From assembly GCA_036852015.1 (NCBI GenBank), contig JAANDG010000048.1, forward strand, positions 372,501-436,500: a DNA stretch of 64,000 nt. Direction: 5' to 3'. The notes under the pieces were generated by a model, which saw only the letters and a program-made list of their open reading frames with translations, was not told where the DNA came from and made no database searches. This stretch comes from Pelodera strongyloides (Eukaryota; Nematoda; Chromadorea; Rhabditida; Rhabditidae). Position 1 is the first letter of the stretch. Each line of letters begins with the position of its first letter. A program made the translations under genes and the position numbers. Shown here piece after piece: positions 12,494-23,400 of this stretch.

Positions 12494-15070
12494 ATGGCCG
12501 AATTTCCAAACCTAGGCGAACACTGCGGAGTTTCTGAATGCAACCAACTCGGTAAATATTTATTTGTTTATTTATTTAACCTTCTGGGAAAATGAAACTT
12601 GCAATGTCCTTGTTATATGGGTAATTGGTAGATAGTATATTATTGTATTTTGAAACTGGTGAAACTTACTCGCTGTATTTAGATTTTCTGCCTGTGAAAT
12701 GTGGTGCATGTTCAGGGATTTTTTGGTAAGCTTTTCTCCTCCGTTTTATAAAGGTCGTTGCAGCATAGGATATGATATAATCAGAGATACATTAACCTTT
12801 TTTTAGTAACGCCCATTTCTCACACGATGCTCACGAGTGCCCTGAGGCATACACCAAGGTGAGTCGTTTGCATTTCTGGGTGTTTATTTGGTTCGTTACT
12901 TGGTATATACATACTGTTTGAACCAGTATGTGCAGTGTTCTCTGTGCATTACATCGATTCTTTTTTATAGAAATTACGGTGCACGAATGTTTCTAATAGA
13001 CCTCTCATACAAATCTACCAGATCCATTTTACCTATCCCTTCTTTAAAGGCATCAACAGTGCTCACTTTTACCAATTCGTCAGGCAACAAGTTCCACATA
13101 CGAGTAACCCAATCAGGGATGGAACCATAGCCTAAGCCCACCGGCAAACCACCTCCGGAATTATAATATTGCATTAATTTGGAGGGCTCATGGCTGAACC
13201 ACCTCCCGATTAGAATATTAGATATGTGAAGCCCAGCGGTGGTACGAGAATTTTATCAGAAACGTATCACAAACAGAGCTAATTTCGCGAACCACCTCCG
13301 GACTCACCGGCGAGGTTTTTGCCCTGGATGGAACGAACAATCATCATTCGTTTTAATTCCTACCAATACAATGATGTCTAATGATTTCCAGAATGTAGTC
13401 GTTCCCGTGTGTCCAATGTGTAAACAACCAGTGCCGGTACCACGCGGAGTGTCACCCGACGTCCACGTCGATCAGCATATCAACAACAACTGTGAGGCAT
13501 CACAGAAGAAACGGATATTCAAGAACCGATGCACCGTCAAGGGATGTAAGAAGAGAGAGGTGCGGTGTATATTCGTTTGGTATTTCGGTTTATAATTACA
13601 ATTGGGACAATTGTCACTACTGTCAGGTCAGGTGGGAATTGGGAATATAGATTACAACATCGAACATTTCAAAAATCAGATGTTAACGTCTTTAAAGTCC
13701 AATTTCAGCTGGTCCCATTTACGTGCCCGAAGTGCGCCCAAAATTACTGTATCGGCCACAGACACGAAGCGGATCATAACTGCGCCGAAAAAGGAGGAAA
13801 ATCTATGAGCAATGCCGGGTAAGCAATGCTTGTAAAAATTTCAAATGTTGTTGTATGTCGCATTTAAACTGTCAGTTTCTGATGGCTTTTCTTATTTTAG
13901 GTTCATATACATTCCATATCACCATAGCAGCTCTTGATTCCCGTGTAGTTCCTATTCCCTGCGCTTTTCTGAAATGAAAAATGTAGCATTTCCATGGGTT
14001 TGGTGAACCAATACGCTAATAAACTTGCTTTAAAACATGTCATGCTCAAATATTATTAACCTTTATATTTCTATCATTTTAGTGTCGCAGCAATGGTTCG
14101 TGAGCGGATGTCGTGCTCGAGACAAGCCTCCAGTACTCAACAGGTATGAAACGTTTCGGTTCACCACATTTTACTTATTCAGATTTGGTCAACATGAGCC
14201 TATTTACTGTTCAAGTTATCTATGGTGTATTTTAGTATCAAATAATGATGTGATTTCATAAATGCTCGAATATATTTTGACGTGCACGAGAATTATCAAA
14301 CACACTAATTGTTGTAACCTTATACATGCTAACAGTAACATTCCGCTTTTCAGCTTTCTGAAGATGAGGCATTGGCTCGAGCTCTACAATTCTCGTTGAA
14401 TACTGGCGGTGCCCAATTATCTCCGGAGGAAATTGACCGCCGCTTAGCCGAGCAATTGCAAAGTGAAGAATACAGGTATGTTTCTTGAATGAGTCATTTT
14501 GGGTTTTAGGTTTTTTCTCGAAAGCATTCTTTTTTTAGCTTGGATATGATAATAAAAAAGGCTGAAAGGCCCTGACTTGTGAAACTTGTGAAAATCCACA
14601 TAGAAATTCAATATGTTTCATGAAGTCTTCAAAAGATTCATGGCCGGTAATCCTTAATTCTAGTGCCTTTGTGCGGATTGTTTAGTGAAAATAGTTGAAT
14701 GTTGCTATAACGGCGGGCTTTCGACAGCAGAATTCGCGTATTTGTCGCAAATGAATATTATTATAAAAAATTGCGACGTTATTGTTCTTTGCGTACACTG
14801 CATGGGAATACAACGTCTAACATACTTTTCAAAGTCGGCCGGTATATCGCTTTGAGAAATTCGGCGTGTTTCAAACAGTCTCCAAAAGATACGTGACCGA
14901 GATTTTTTACTCCGTGTAGGTCCAGTTGTTCATTTAGTTCTCAATGTTGCTAATTGGTTTCTAACAGTGTATCGTCAAACTTATTTGTTTGCAGGAACAA
15001 TGGTAGACAACAGCCGAGACCGCGAGCTGCAGCTGGTTCAAACTCCAACTCGAATTGCACACTTTCATAA
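12494..15070 (+). CDS. aip-1: Arsenite-inducible AN1 zinc-finger protein (AIP-1 / ZFAND2), 229 aa
   Basis: Proteasome-associated stress protein that helps clear misfolded proteins. Eight exons in phase: 12494-12551, 12683-12725, 12807-12858, 13392-13559, 13709-13818, 14083-14143, 14354-14475 and 14995-15070. AN1 finger 1 (residues about 5-50) reads HCGVSECNQLDFLPVKCGAC then SGIFCNAHFSHDAHEC. AN1 finger 2 (about residues 95-140) has CTVKGCKKRE, CPKCAQNYCIGHRHEADHNC. The linker CPMCKQPVPVPRGVSPD matches the family. A ubiquitin-interacting motif follows (LSEDEALARALQFSL). The protein ends NSNCTLS, a CaaX box with terminal serine, as expected for farnesylation and like the prenylated AIRAPL branch. 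An acceptor TTTTAG lies 11 nt upstream of the ATG, so the message is either trans-spliced or has a 5'-UTR intron. The exon 3-4 intron carries a non-LTR retrotransposon fragment. Confidence 0.95.
12966..13175 (-). mobile_element. Non-LTR retrotransposon remnant (RT C-terminal end)
   Basis: A minus-strand open frame reads RMWNLLPDELVKVSTVDAFK, matching the F.RVVNLWNSLPDEVV-type tail shared by CR1/L2/Jockey-like reverse transcriptases. It is a short fragment inside an aip-1 intron, with no remaining RT catalytic core. Confidence 0.65.
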
Positions 15071-15639
15071 TGATGTGAGTTTGCTTGGGTGGGCTTCGAA
15101 TTTATCAACGTGGGTGGTCCTATGTTAACCATCAACGTGGGTGGTCCATGCCTACCTGTGTTGTCTTTTAACACTGTGTAGAAAGTGTATAACTATTATG
15201 CATTAGAGTTATTGACTATCTTATCTTGTAAGCGATACATTCTTTCGAACTTTTGAACATTTTGTGTTTTTGCCTCCTTCTTGTGTTATGCAAATCTCTC
15301 GTTCGACTCACGTGTTACTTATTTTTTTACACTTACTTTTGCAAGTTCGCTTGCGTTTACTCTACTTTGATATATGTAACTTCTGGGAATATGCATTGAT
15401 TTTTAGTTCACATTACTGATCGATTAGCTGAGATTTACTTGTCACTTATTAGCCTTTATGTACAATTGACTTGATGATATTGATTGGCTTATTAGCTTAT
15501 TGTTAGCTAAAATAATGACTTGTTTTGTGAGAATTTGACATTCCGGAGTATCGTTGTGTACTGTACCTTTTTTGCTGGTCAGTATTGTTCTCTAGTCGGT
15601 TATATTGCTTCATGGTATTGTTTTAACGCACACAGGAAA

Positions 15640-15790
15640 CGGAATAACGCCCAGGAAACCGACTGTAGCGGTCGCCAAATGGTTTTCTTGTCACCGACCA
15701 TTTGTGGCAACCACCCAGTGATCATGTGATGACTAATTAACGATTATGTCGGGAAAAATGGGCCACGGCATTGTCGCTAAGTGGTCCCAT
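15640..15790. repeat. Dispersed CCAAATGGTTTTC repeat, copy 1
   Basis: Contains GTCGCCAAATGGTTTTCTTGTCACCGACC-like words that recur, partly inverted, at 22620-22830 and 51135-51330. Exact ends are not defined. Confidence 0.5.
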
Positions 15791-16235
15791 ACAACTGTTA
15801 CCAGATTGCTTCGTCCGTTTCCTATGTAGTTCTTTATTGCTATTGTTTCAACAAGTGATTTTAAAAGGTTATGGTTATGAGCAAACTGTGATTTGTGTTT
15901 TGTATGTATAGCTTGATGACAAGAAATAAAATGATTTTGTATGTTTTTGCAGTCTGTCAACGTTTTTGTACTTTTCTCCTGCGCTCATTTTCAATTGGAA
16001 GGCATATATTCAAAGGTGAAGCCTCGGTTTGTTTGGAACACAAACTCTTGGTTATTCGATTTATCCGTTCATAACGGGGGTATTTGTAAGATTTCGTATA
16101 GTTATATACTGAAAATTATTTAGTTTGCAGCTTTGCCATAATTAAATATGCTACACGTCGAAGTCCAATGTTTCATACACAGGTTCGAAGAGTGAGAGCG
16201 CACTCTGTTGCACTAGGATATGTTCCGCATCTGTT

Positions 16236-16376
16236 TTAAAGCGAAATACCGGCCCGTTTTTGAAGCGCATCTCAAGTCTCAAGTACTTTCATTCCTAGGC
16301 ATTTATGCGAAGTGGGGTCTAATTGGAGTCTATTTTTTATTATAATTTTTGCTCATTTGCATATGCTGGTTTCCTT
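16236..16376. repeat. MITE family A, left half only
   Basis: TTAAAGCGAAATACCGGCCCG start without a right end; immediately followed by a complete copy. Either a truncated element or one interrupted by the neighbour. Confidence 0.75.
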
Positions 16377-16557
16377 TTAAAGCGAAATAAAAACCGGTTT
16401 TTTGTAACACATCGAGTAGACCAGCATTCTTATGCAGCTTACGCAAATGGCAATAAATTAGAAAAAAATCGAGCTAAATTCGAGCAAATTAGCATAAATA
16501 CGTACGAATTCAGTTGTCCACTATGCGTTTCAAAAACCGGCCGGTACTTCGCTTTAA
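16377..16557. repeat. MITE family A, complete
   Basis: TTAAAGCGAAATAAAAACCGG ... CCGGCCGGTACTTCGCTTTAA. Both TTAA ends present. Confidence 0.85.
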
Positions 16558-17470
16558 CGTTAGTCCCTAGCCTACCCAGCATAATGACTAGGGGGTTTCA
16601 ATGGCTGATCTATTGTTTCTAAGCGCAATTCTTTCGCAAATTGCCAGTAATCGTTGGCTGGAATCGCAGGTTATTCCCTGTGTTTATGAAAAAAACCTGG
16701 CAGCTGTGCTCATAAAATGTCTCTGGAATATTAGCTGGTGACTGGGACAGAGTAACGGTGTTTGCATCTTTCATAATACATACACACTTTGAAAATTTGT
16801 GAGAACGATTTTTCAAGATGAGAGACATTTGATAGATGGGAGAGTGGGAGAGGTATATTCGTAGCCTGGTCTAATGGTAAGCAAAATTACATCATTACAT
16901 GCTAGATAGCCGAGTTTTCTCCACCGTCTGAAAATAGGCTTTGGAACTTTGGAACCCTGCAGGCTTATGTTCCGTTTTCACCGCCCCTTCACCTCAGTCA
17001 GTTCCAAGTATTAGTGATGTACAGTAGTACACCCCACAAATTAAACTCTTGCTCTTAATTTCTGAGCCGAGAAGCTTTGAAAACTCTGTTTTGTTTATAA
17101 TAACACCTTTGTTTTGTTGATCAACTGTAGTACCGTACGTGCTGTTCATTGTTTTTCACTTGATTCACAGTAAACTTTAAAATTTAATTCACTAAATTGT
17201 CACTTCCCCAGCTTCGGACTGTGTTTTAAACAACATACTCTCATTTTGGCAACGCCGCATGCAAATGAGAGGCGTTCGGGCAATGCCCATCAATCTGCAT
17301 AAGGTTGGGGTCAGTGCCGAGTTTTTTGGGGCTTTTCAAGATTTATACGGCAGTTATTTGCGCGGGCCCACTCGCCCAATATGTTGATTGGAAACAGCTC
17401 CCTGGGGTGGGCGAGTAGCTCCTGACTGTGGGAGGTCGCAGATTGGAATCTCAATCTTAATTTAGGAGGA

Positions 17471-17655
17471 GTGACAGAGAGAGAGAGAGAGAGAGACAGA
17501 GAGACAGAGAGAGAGAGAGACAGAGAGACAGAGAGGAAGATAGAGAGAGAGGGAGAGAGAGAGAAAGAGAGAGAGAAGAAGAAGAAAGAAGTTTCACCAG
17601 GAGAAAGGAGAGAAAGAGAGAGGGAGAGAGAAAGAAAACGTTTGATAAACGGCAA
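17471..17655. repeat. (GA)n / purine tract
   Basis: About 185 bp of almost uninterrupted A and G on the plus strand with occasional C. Open frames over it are artefacts of the repeat. Confidence 0.95.
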
Positions 17656-18303
17656 ACAATGAGGTGAAACACGAGGTCGGATAACGAAACATTCAGCTTT
17701 TAGCCTTACAGTAACTTTATATGGTAATCGTCTATACTAAACAGATTTTGATACCGAATTCAGTGTGACTAATATATTTGCCCGATATACTTTCCCTGCA
17801 TGTATATATTTTTTGCTTGGTACAATTGAGGAGTTGTACTTAGTAATACTTTATAACCCTAATATAAAACGATATAACATGTAACTCATGTTATGCAACC
17901 GTATCGCATCTATGACTGACTCAATTTCAGCAACTCCCTGTCCCTACATTCATATTTTCCTGTATGTATAAAAGATCCCCTTGTTCCCTTTCAACATATA
18001 CATGTATGGGTCATTACCACGTTTGTTATATAACATTCGACTGGGGGACTAAACGACCGTATTTCACAGCCTATTGCGATATGTAGATGAAAGTGTATGC
18101 GTGTTGTTGAATATCGGAGAGACATTGTGTTTCCGCATTGATTACGAAGTAATGAGAGAGGAGAGAAAGAGAGAAGGAGAGAGATTAGAGAGAAAGAGAG
18201 AGAAAGTTAGAGAGAGTGAGACCCACATTAGACATTGACGGCTTGTTGCAGAGAACATAGGTCCTGCGCCATCGTGTTTTTTTGCACGATTCATTGAAAG
18301 CAG

Positions 18304-18473
18304 TTAAAGCGAAATGCTAGCCCCTTTGGAAAATTTGCATATGATAAGCAAATCCTATGTATCCTATGCTAATTTTGTACGATCGTCCACGGCAATCGTA
18401 CACAATTAGCATAGGATACATAGGATTTGCTTATCATATGCAACTTTTCCAAAGAGGCTAGCATTTCGCTTAG
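18304..18473. repeat. Near-perfect 170-bp palindromic MITE
   Basis: The left arm TTAAAGCGAAATGCTAGCCC is mirrored by GGGGCTAGCATTTCGCTTAG-type sequence at the right, and the arms pair almost completely up to a small centre near CGATCGTCCACGGCAATCG. The ends recall family A; the interior differs. Confidence 0.9.
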
Positions 18474-18724
18474 AAATAAATTGTTGACTCTTCAACAGCG
18501 AGCTGGTACTTTAAGGGTGCTTCAATACATTGTTTGACTTGTTTCGCAGAGGTCCTGAACAGCACACGACGAGTTCCAGATGAAACGTGTTCGACGTCTT
18601 TGAACTAGCGCCGGGAGGGCAGTTTGAATATCCACGATGTGTCATCAGTGAAGTGACTATGAACGTATGAACTTTACATATGAGTATACGTTTCTGTATC
18701 ATGATCTACAGCTGTTGACTTTTG

Positions 18725-18894
18725 TTAAAGCGATACAACAACCGGTTTTTGAAACGTATTTTAACTGCACTCCCATACATATGTTGCATGCAAATGAATA
18801 TCATTAGAATAAAAGATCGCGCAGTCGGCACAGTCATTTACAGACACTACATGGGTATACAACGTCTCAAAAACCGGCTGTTATACCGTTTTAA
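18725..18894. repeat. MITE, family A2 (GCGATACAACAACCGG / CCGGCTGTTATACCG)
   Basis: TTAAAGCGATACAACAACCGG ... AACCGGCTGTTATACCGTTTTAA. A sister family of A, also seen at 28626-28796 and as a half copy at 55322-55358. Confidence 0.85.
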
Positions 18895-19643
18895 TAACAA
18901 TGTTTCCTTCTCGGACAGCTCAAGTTGCCGTCATTAATTTTCCACTTCACATGCGCAACGTAGAGACAAAACCTTTATTTGCATTGAAAATGTACATGCT
19001 TTCTATAATATTGACATGTAGGAATAAAAATATTTGCTCAACACTTCGCCTATGGCGACAATAAAAATATGGCATCGTGAATTAAAGAGACATGGAATGC
19101 TCTGGGGGTGAGAAGAAAAGACATGAACTTTGAACCGCTACCGTACCTCTTACCTACAATCTAATACCGATATCGATCGATTATTATAAAGATGTAGCTT
19201 AGCTTGCACTCAGTCCGGTAGAAGTTCAGAAAAATAGGATTTCGCAGAGCGAACGTCGACAACAATGAAAAACGAAATGAAAAGTGTATAGAATACTGTA
19301 ATATATAATGGTTTATTTAGAAACGCATACAGAGATAATATGGAGTAAGTAACAAATATTGAGTCACTCTTGTAATTGGACGAATGAGAGACATATTAGT
19401 CGAACAACATTTCGACATAGGAGTCAATTATGTAGTGTTAATTCTCAAAACTTTTACAATTAGAATCTTTCCTAACACAAAAACGTGCAAAACGACGGGC
19501 AAAAAGAACACCGATGAATTTCATTCACTGGAAAATTAACTGCAAAGTTGCAGTTCCACATAAGCTCAAGTACAGGCAAGAACATAAAAAGTGGTGAAAC
19601 AACCAAATGCTATTCTAGGACAAGGAGCACAATATCTTAAAGA

Positions 19644-19794
19644 TTAAAGCGAAATAGCGGCCGGTTTTTGAAACGCATCAACATAACTTACGTATTCATG
19701 CTAAGTTGCTCGAATTTAGCTCGATTTTTTTTTATTCTAGTTTATGTTAATTTGCATAAGCGTGTTTCAAAAACCGGCCGATACTTCGCTTTAA
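19644..19794. repeat. MITE family A
   Basis: TTAAAGCGAAATAGCGGCCGG ... CCGGCCGATACTTCGCTTTAA, with both TTAA ends. Confidence 0.9.
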
Positions 19795-20493
19795 ACTTCG
19801 GAAAAAGAAGATAATTTTAGCAAGGTCATAGGAAAAGTGTGATGAAAATAGAAGTAGTAAAGTCTAATGCTCAAATAAAAAACTACAATTTGGTCAATGT
19901 TTAGAGAGTCGTCACGACACACAACTCGAAAGTGTTAATAAAGCTTTTCAAGCGATAGATGGACAATTTTGAATAAAATAAATAAGTCTCAAAGATATTG
20001 ATGTGCAGTTAAACCGCAAAATGCAATAAGTAAATAGCTAAGTTGTCAGGGTTGACTATCTCATATCCTTTTACATGTTCGCCATGAAAAAAAGCTAATT
20101 TGATTTAGTGTAAAATTTTTTTAAATGTTTTTAGATAACTTAATTATATTCTTACAATTAGTACCATACTCACCATGCATTCACTCGTCACTTTTCGAAA
20201 TTTTCGGAAAAGTCTAGGATTCCAATAATCAATATTCCGAAACAAGAATCCATGTCTATAAGAACAATGGAAAAGGAAACGGTTTCGCGTATCGCTGGTG
20301 CTATAAAATACGTGTGGATATGACCTTACGTATGGACAGATGAGCTTATACGTACGGTTAGCTTGCGAGTATCTGGCTACTCATGTTGCTCAACCTGATG
20401 GTGTCAGAATAAGAGTTCAAACATTCTTTGCTAACGTAATAAATGTTGTTAGTTTCGGAATAAAGAATTATACTTACTAAGATAATTTCTTTC

Positions 20494-23400
20494 CTAACAC
20501 TCATCCTTGTGCGAGCATGTCTGTAGGATAGCCGTCAGGGTGACCAAGGGGTCGACGACTACGGAAGGATCGAAGAGAGACATGAGCTGCTGATAGCCGA
20601 GAGCCTGCTGAGCACACTTCAGGCAAACTGATGGAGAGTCGCATTCTGAAATGAAGAAGTGAATGTTAACCATAGCCCATAGCTTTCTCAAATTTCTAAA
20701 TCAAATCTATGTTATCACTTCTTGTCTTTTTGTCCTCAACAACATTTTGATTTTTTTATACACAGACTTTTCTTGAGTTTCTTCCGTATTACGTCTAGAT
20801 TATTTATGTGCTAAGGCGTCAAACACTTAATAAACATATTATAAAGATAAACCTACCAGATTCCTCGTTAACCATGTATTTGCCGATTTTATACTATGTG
20901 TAGCATACCGTAGTATCTTAGTTTCTACATGACAATTTTCCCAAGTCCCCGTTCTCAAGTCCTCAACTCAAACGCAAATTAAATTGCTCGGTTCTTAAAC
21001 AAAGGCGGCGTGGCCATTGTTCTTTCTCCTCCTTTTCACATGAAAGTGATCTCTTTGCAATCCGAAAAGTAATCCTTTATTTCCACTAAATTCGGCGGCG
21101 GGTCGAGAAAAGCGAATCTAATTTGCGTATATGGGAACCGACTCCCAAGGCGGTACTCCCGGCACACTGTTTTTGTTTCGCCCAGCATCTAAACAGACGG
21201 GTAACGGGGGGAGCGGGAGATAGTGACTTTCTTGCGAACTTTAAGCAGGGTGGTCCATTGGGCCACTTTGGCCCACTACTGTACTAGAACTAGAACGTGC
21301 ACTAAAACGATGTGAATGGTAACAACGTGTGACATACTGGTACGGATGGTAAAACTTCATCATGCATATGTAATGTAGCAATATATTCACATCAATCAGA
21401 ATGTACTACTACATTGCTTCTACGTGATACTAGTTTCAGAAACTGCGGTTATTACTACCCCAGACTCTAGGTAATGAAAATTTGTTTACCGGTTAAAATA
21501 TGAGGTATAGATTTAATACTACTTCGATCATTACGACCACATATTGCCGGTAAACTCGGTTAACTATATTATTAAGTTTAAGATTCACTATCCTACTACA
21601 TCTATTCCCTCATCCATACCTCCTCTCTTGCCTATTCTCCAAATATTTCTCCAAATATAATACTATTAAGGGCCCAGAGTCAATTGCCTTGTCTCGAACA
21701 AACCACGGAGACACATGTCTTTTGAACGTCGGAAAAGGCCAAATTGAAGTCATTGACACAGGGCGGATGACCAATTTGAATGGGAACCCAATTTTACTTT
21801 CTCCGAAAACGTTTTCCGAGTTTCCGGTTCTCTCGTATAGGCTATATTGGTGGTATTTTGATTGGGATATGAACTTCGGAACAACAATCAGCTGATGTCA
21901 AAAAAAAAATGTTGTACGCTTCAAGAGCGTGCACCTTATTCAAGGGTGGAAATACAGTTTCAAAGTTTGCTTATGACATGTTCCGCAGGGGTACTGAGCA
22001 GTAGGCTACGTGTTCCAGTTGACAAATTTCTCGACAGGTATGTATGTGTTGTAAAGGGAGACGAGTATCTTTTGATGTGATCGTTTTCGTGTTAGTCGTA
22101 GCACTGTTATTTCTAGTAAGTTGACTTAAGATGGAAGGAAAACAAGCCTTTCTCCATGTCTTACAACTAGTTACCGTCGTTGATTGTCTAAACTCTTATA
22201 AGAAAAATTTCTCAAGAAACACATCTACATGGAACTTTTGATTCTATTCTGTACCTTCTGGAATTGGTGATGCTGATTCCTTACTAGGAAGTTCCCGCAA
22301 CATCATCTGCTTTTCCTTCTTTTGTCGACGTCGCAACTTGATCTGATCGGCCATCAGTCGTTGACGCTCGACCACAACCTTGAAAACAGCGAATTTCAAA
22401 GCGGTATGACACGCGGTTTGTGAAGCGTATGTATCGTACGATGACACATAAGGTAACACAATTTGTGGTACACACAAAAGTCGCCTAAAATCCCGAAATT
22501 ACATCACTTTGGGCATTTTCAAAACTATCAAAACAAGATGTTTCAATACTACTATTATATACAGTCGAATTGAGAATTTGATCATTTTATATAGCGTACT
22601 AAATATACAGATTACACAGGAAGCGACGGAACAATTTGGTGACGGTTCCCAGGTTTTTTTTCGTGGCCAACTCATTTGTTGACCACTTGCTGACGTTGTC
22701 GTGACCAAGTTTCCTTGAAAACGGCGTCAACTGGTCACAACATGGTCACTAATCAGCCACCAAATGGTTTTTCGGTGAAAACCATTTGGTGGCCGGTTAC
22801 AGACGTGTTTTTCTGTGGTTTCGGCAAGAATTCCATTTTCCGGTGTAAGATCAAAACACTGAGCCTACTGACCTGACATTTCGCGCATGGACACTCTTTA
22901 AAGGGACAGGCCCATCAAAGTAAACCTATATTTGCGATACGTCCATAGTAACTATCAAGCATTTTTATTACAATATATACAAACTAAATTTCACCATTAT
23001 TCGCCCTAGACAACTTTTTTTCCAATGCGCTCTGCTCAAATGTATACCGTAGAGCCGCAAGTATCCTTGTCGTCAATGCAAATTTATCGTGAAATTATAA
23101 TGCGACTAAAATTTGGATATATAGCTTTGAAATCTGCAGTTTTATGGTATACATTTGAGCAGAGCGCATTGGAAAAAAGTTGTCTAGGGCGAATAATAGT
23201 GAAATTTCGTTTGTATATATTGTAATAAAAATGCTTGATAGTCATTATGAACGTATCGTAAATGTAGGTTTATTTTGATGGGCCTGTCCCTTTAAAGGGA
23301 CACTGAGCCTACTGACCTGGCATTTCGCGCATGGACACTCTTTAAAGGGACACTGAGCCTACTGACCTGACATTTCGCACATGGACACTCTTTAAAGGGA

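Larger units (their letters stand above)
15071..20493. other. Gene-poor interval between aip-1 and dmd-3
   Basis: Neither strand shows an exon chain that I can support. The interval holds MITEs (16236-16557, 18304-18473, 18725-18894, 19644-19794), a (GA)n tract at 17471-17655 and a divergent copy of a CACCAAATGGTTTT repeat near 15640-15790. Confidence 0.6.

Noticed and set aside
17311..17672. Ser/Leu- and Arg/Glu-rich frames over 17311-17672
   Set aside because: Translations of the (GA)n tract; the same holds for 40448-40759 and 37320-37793.
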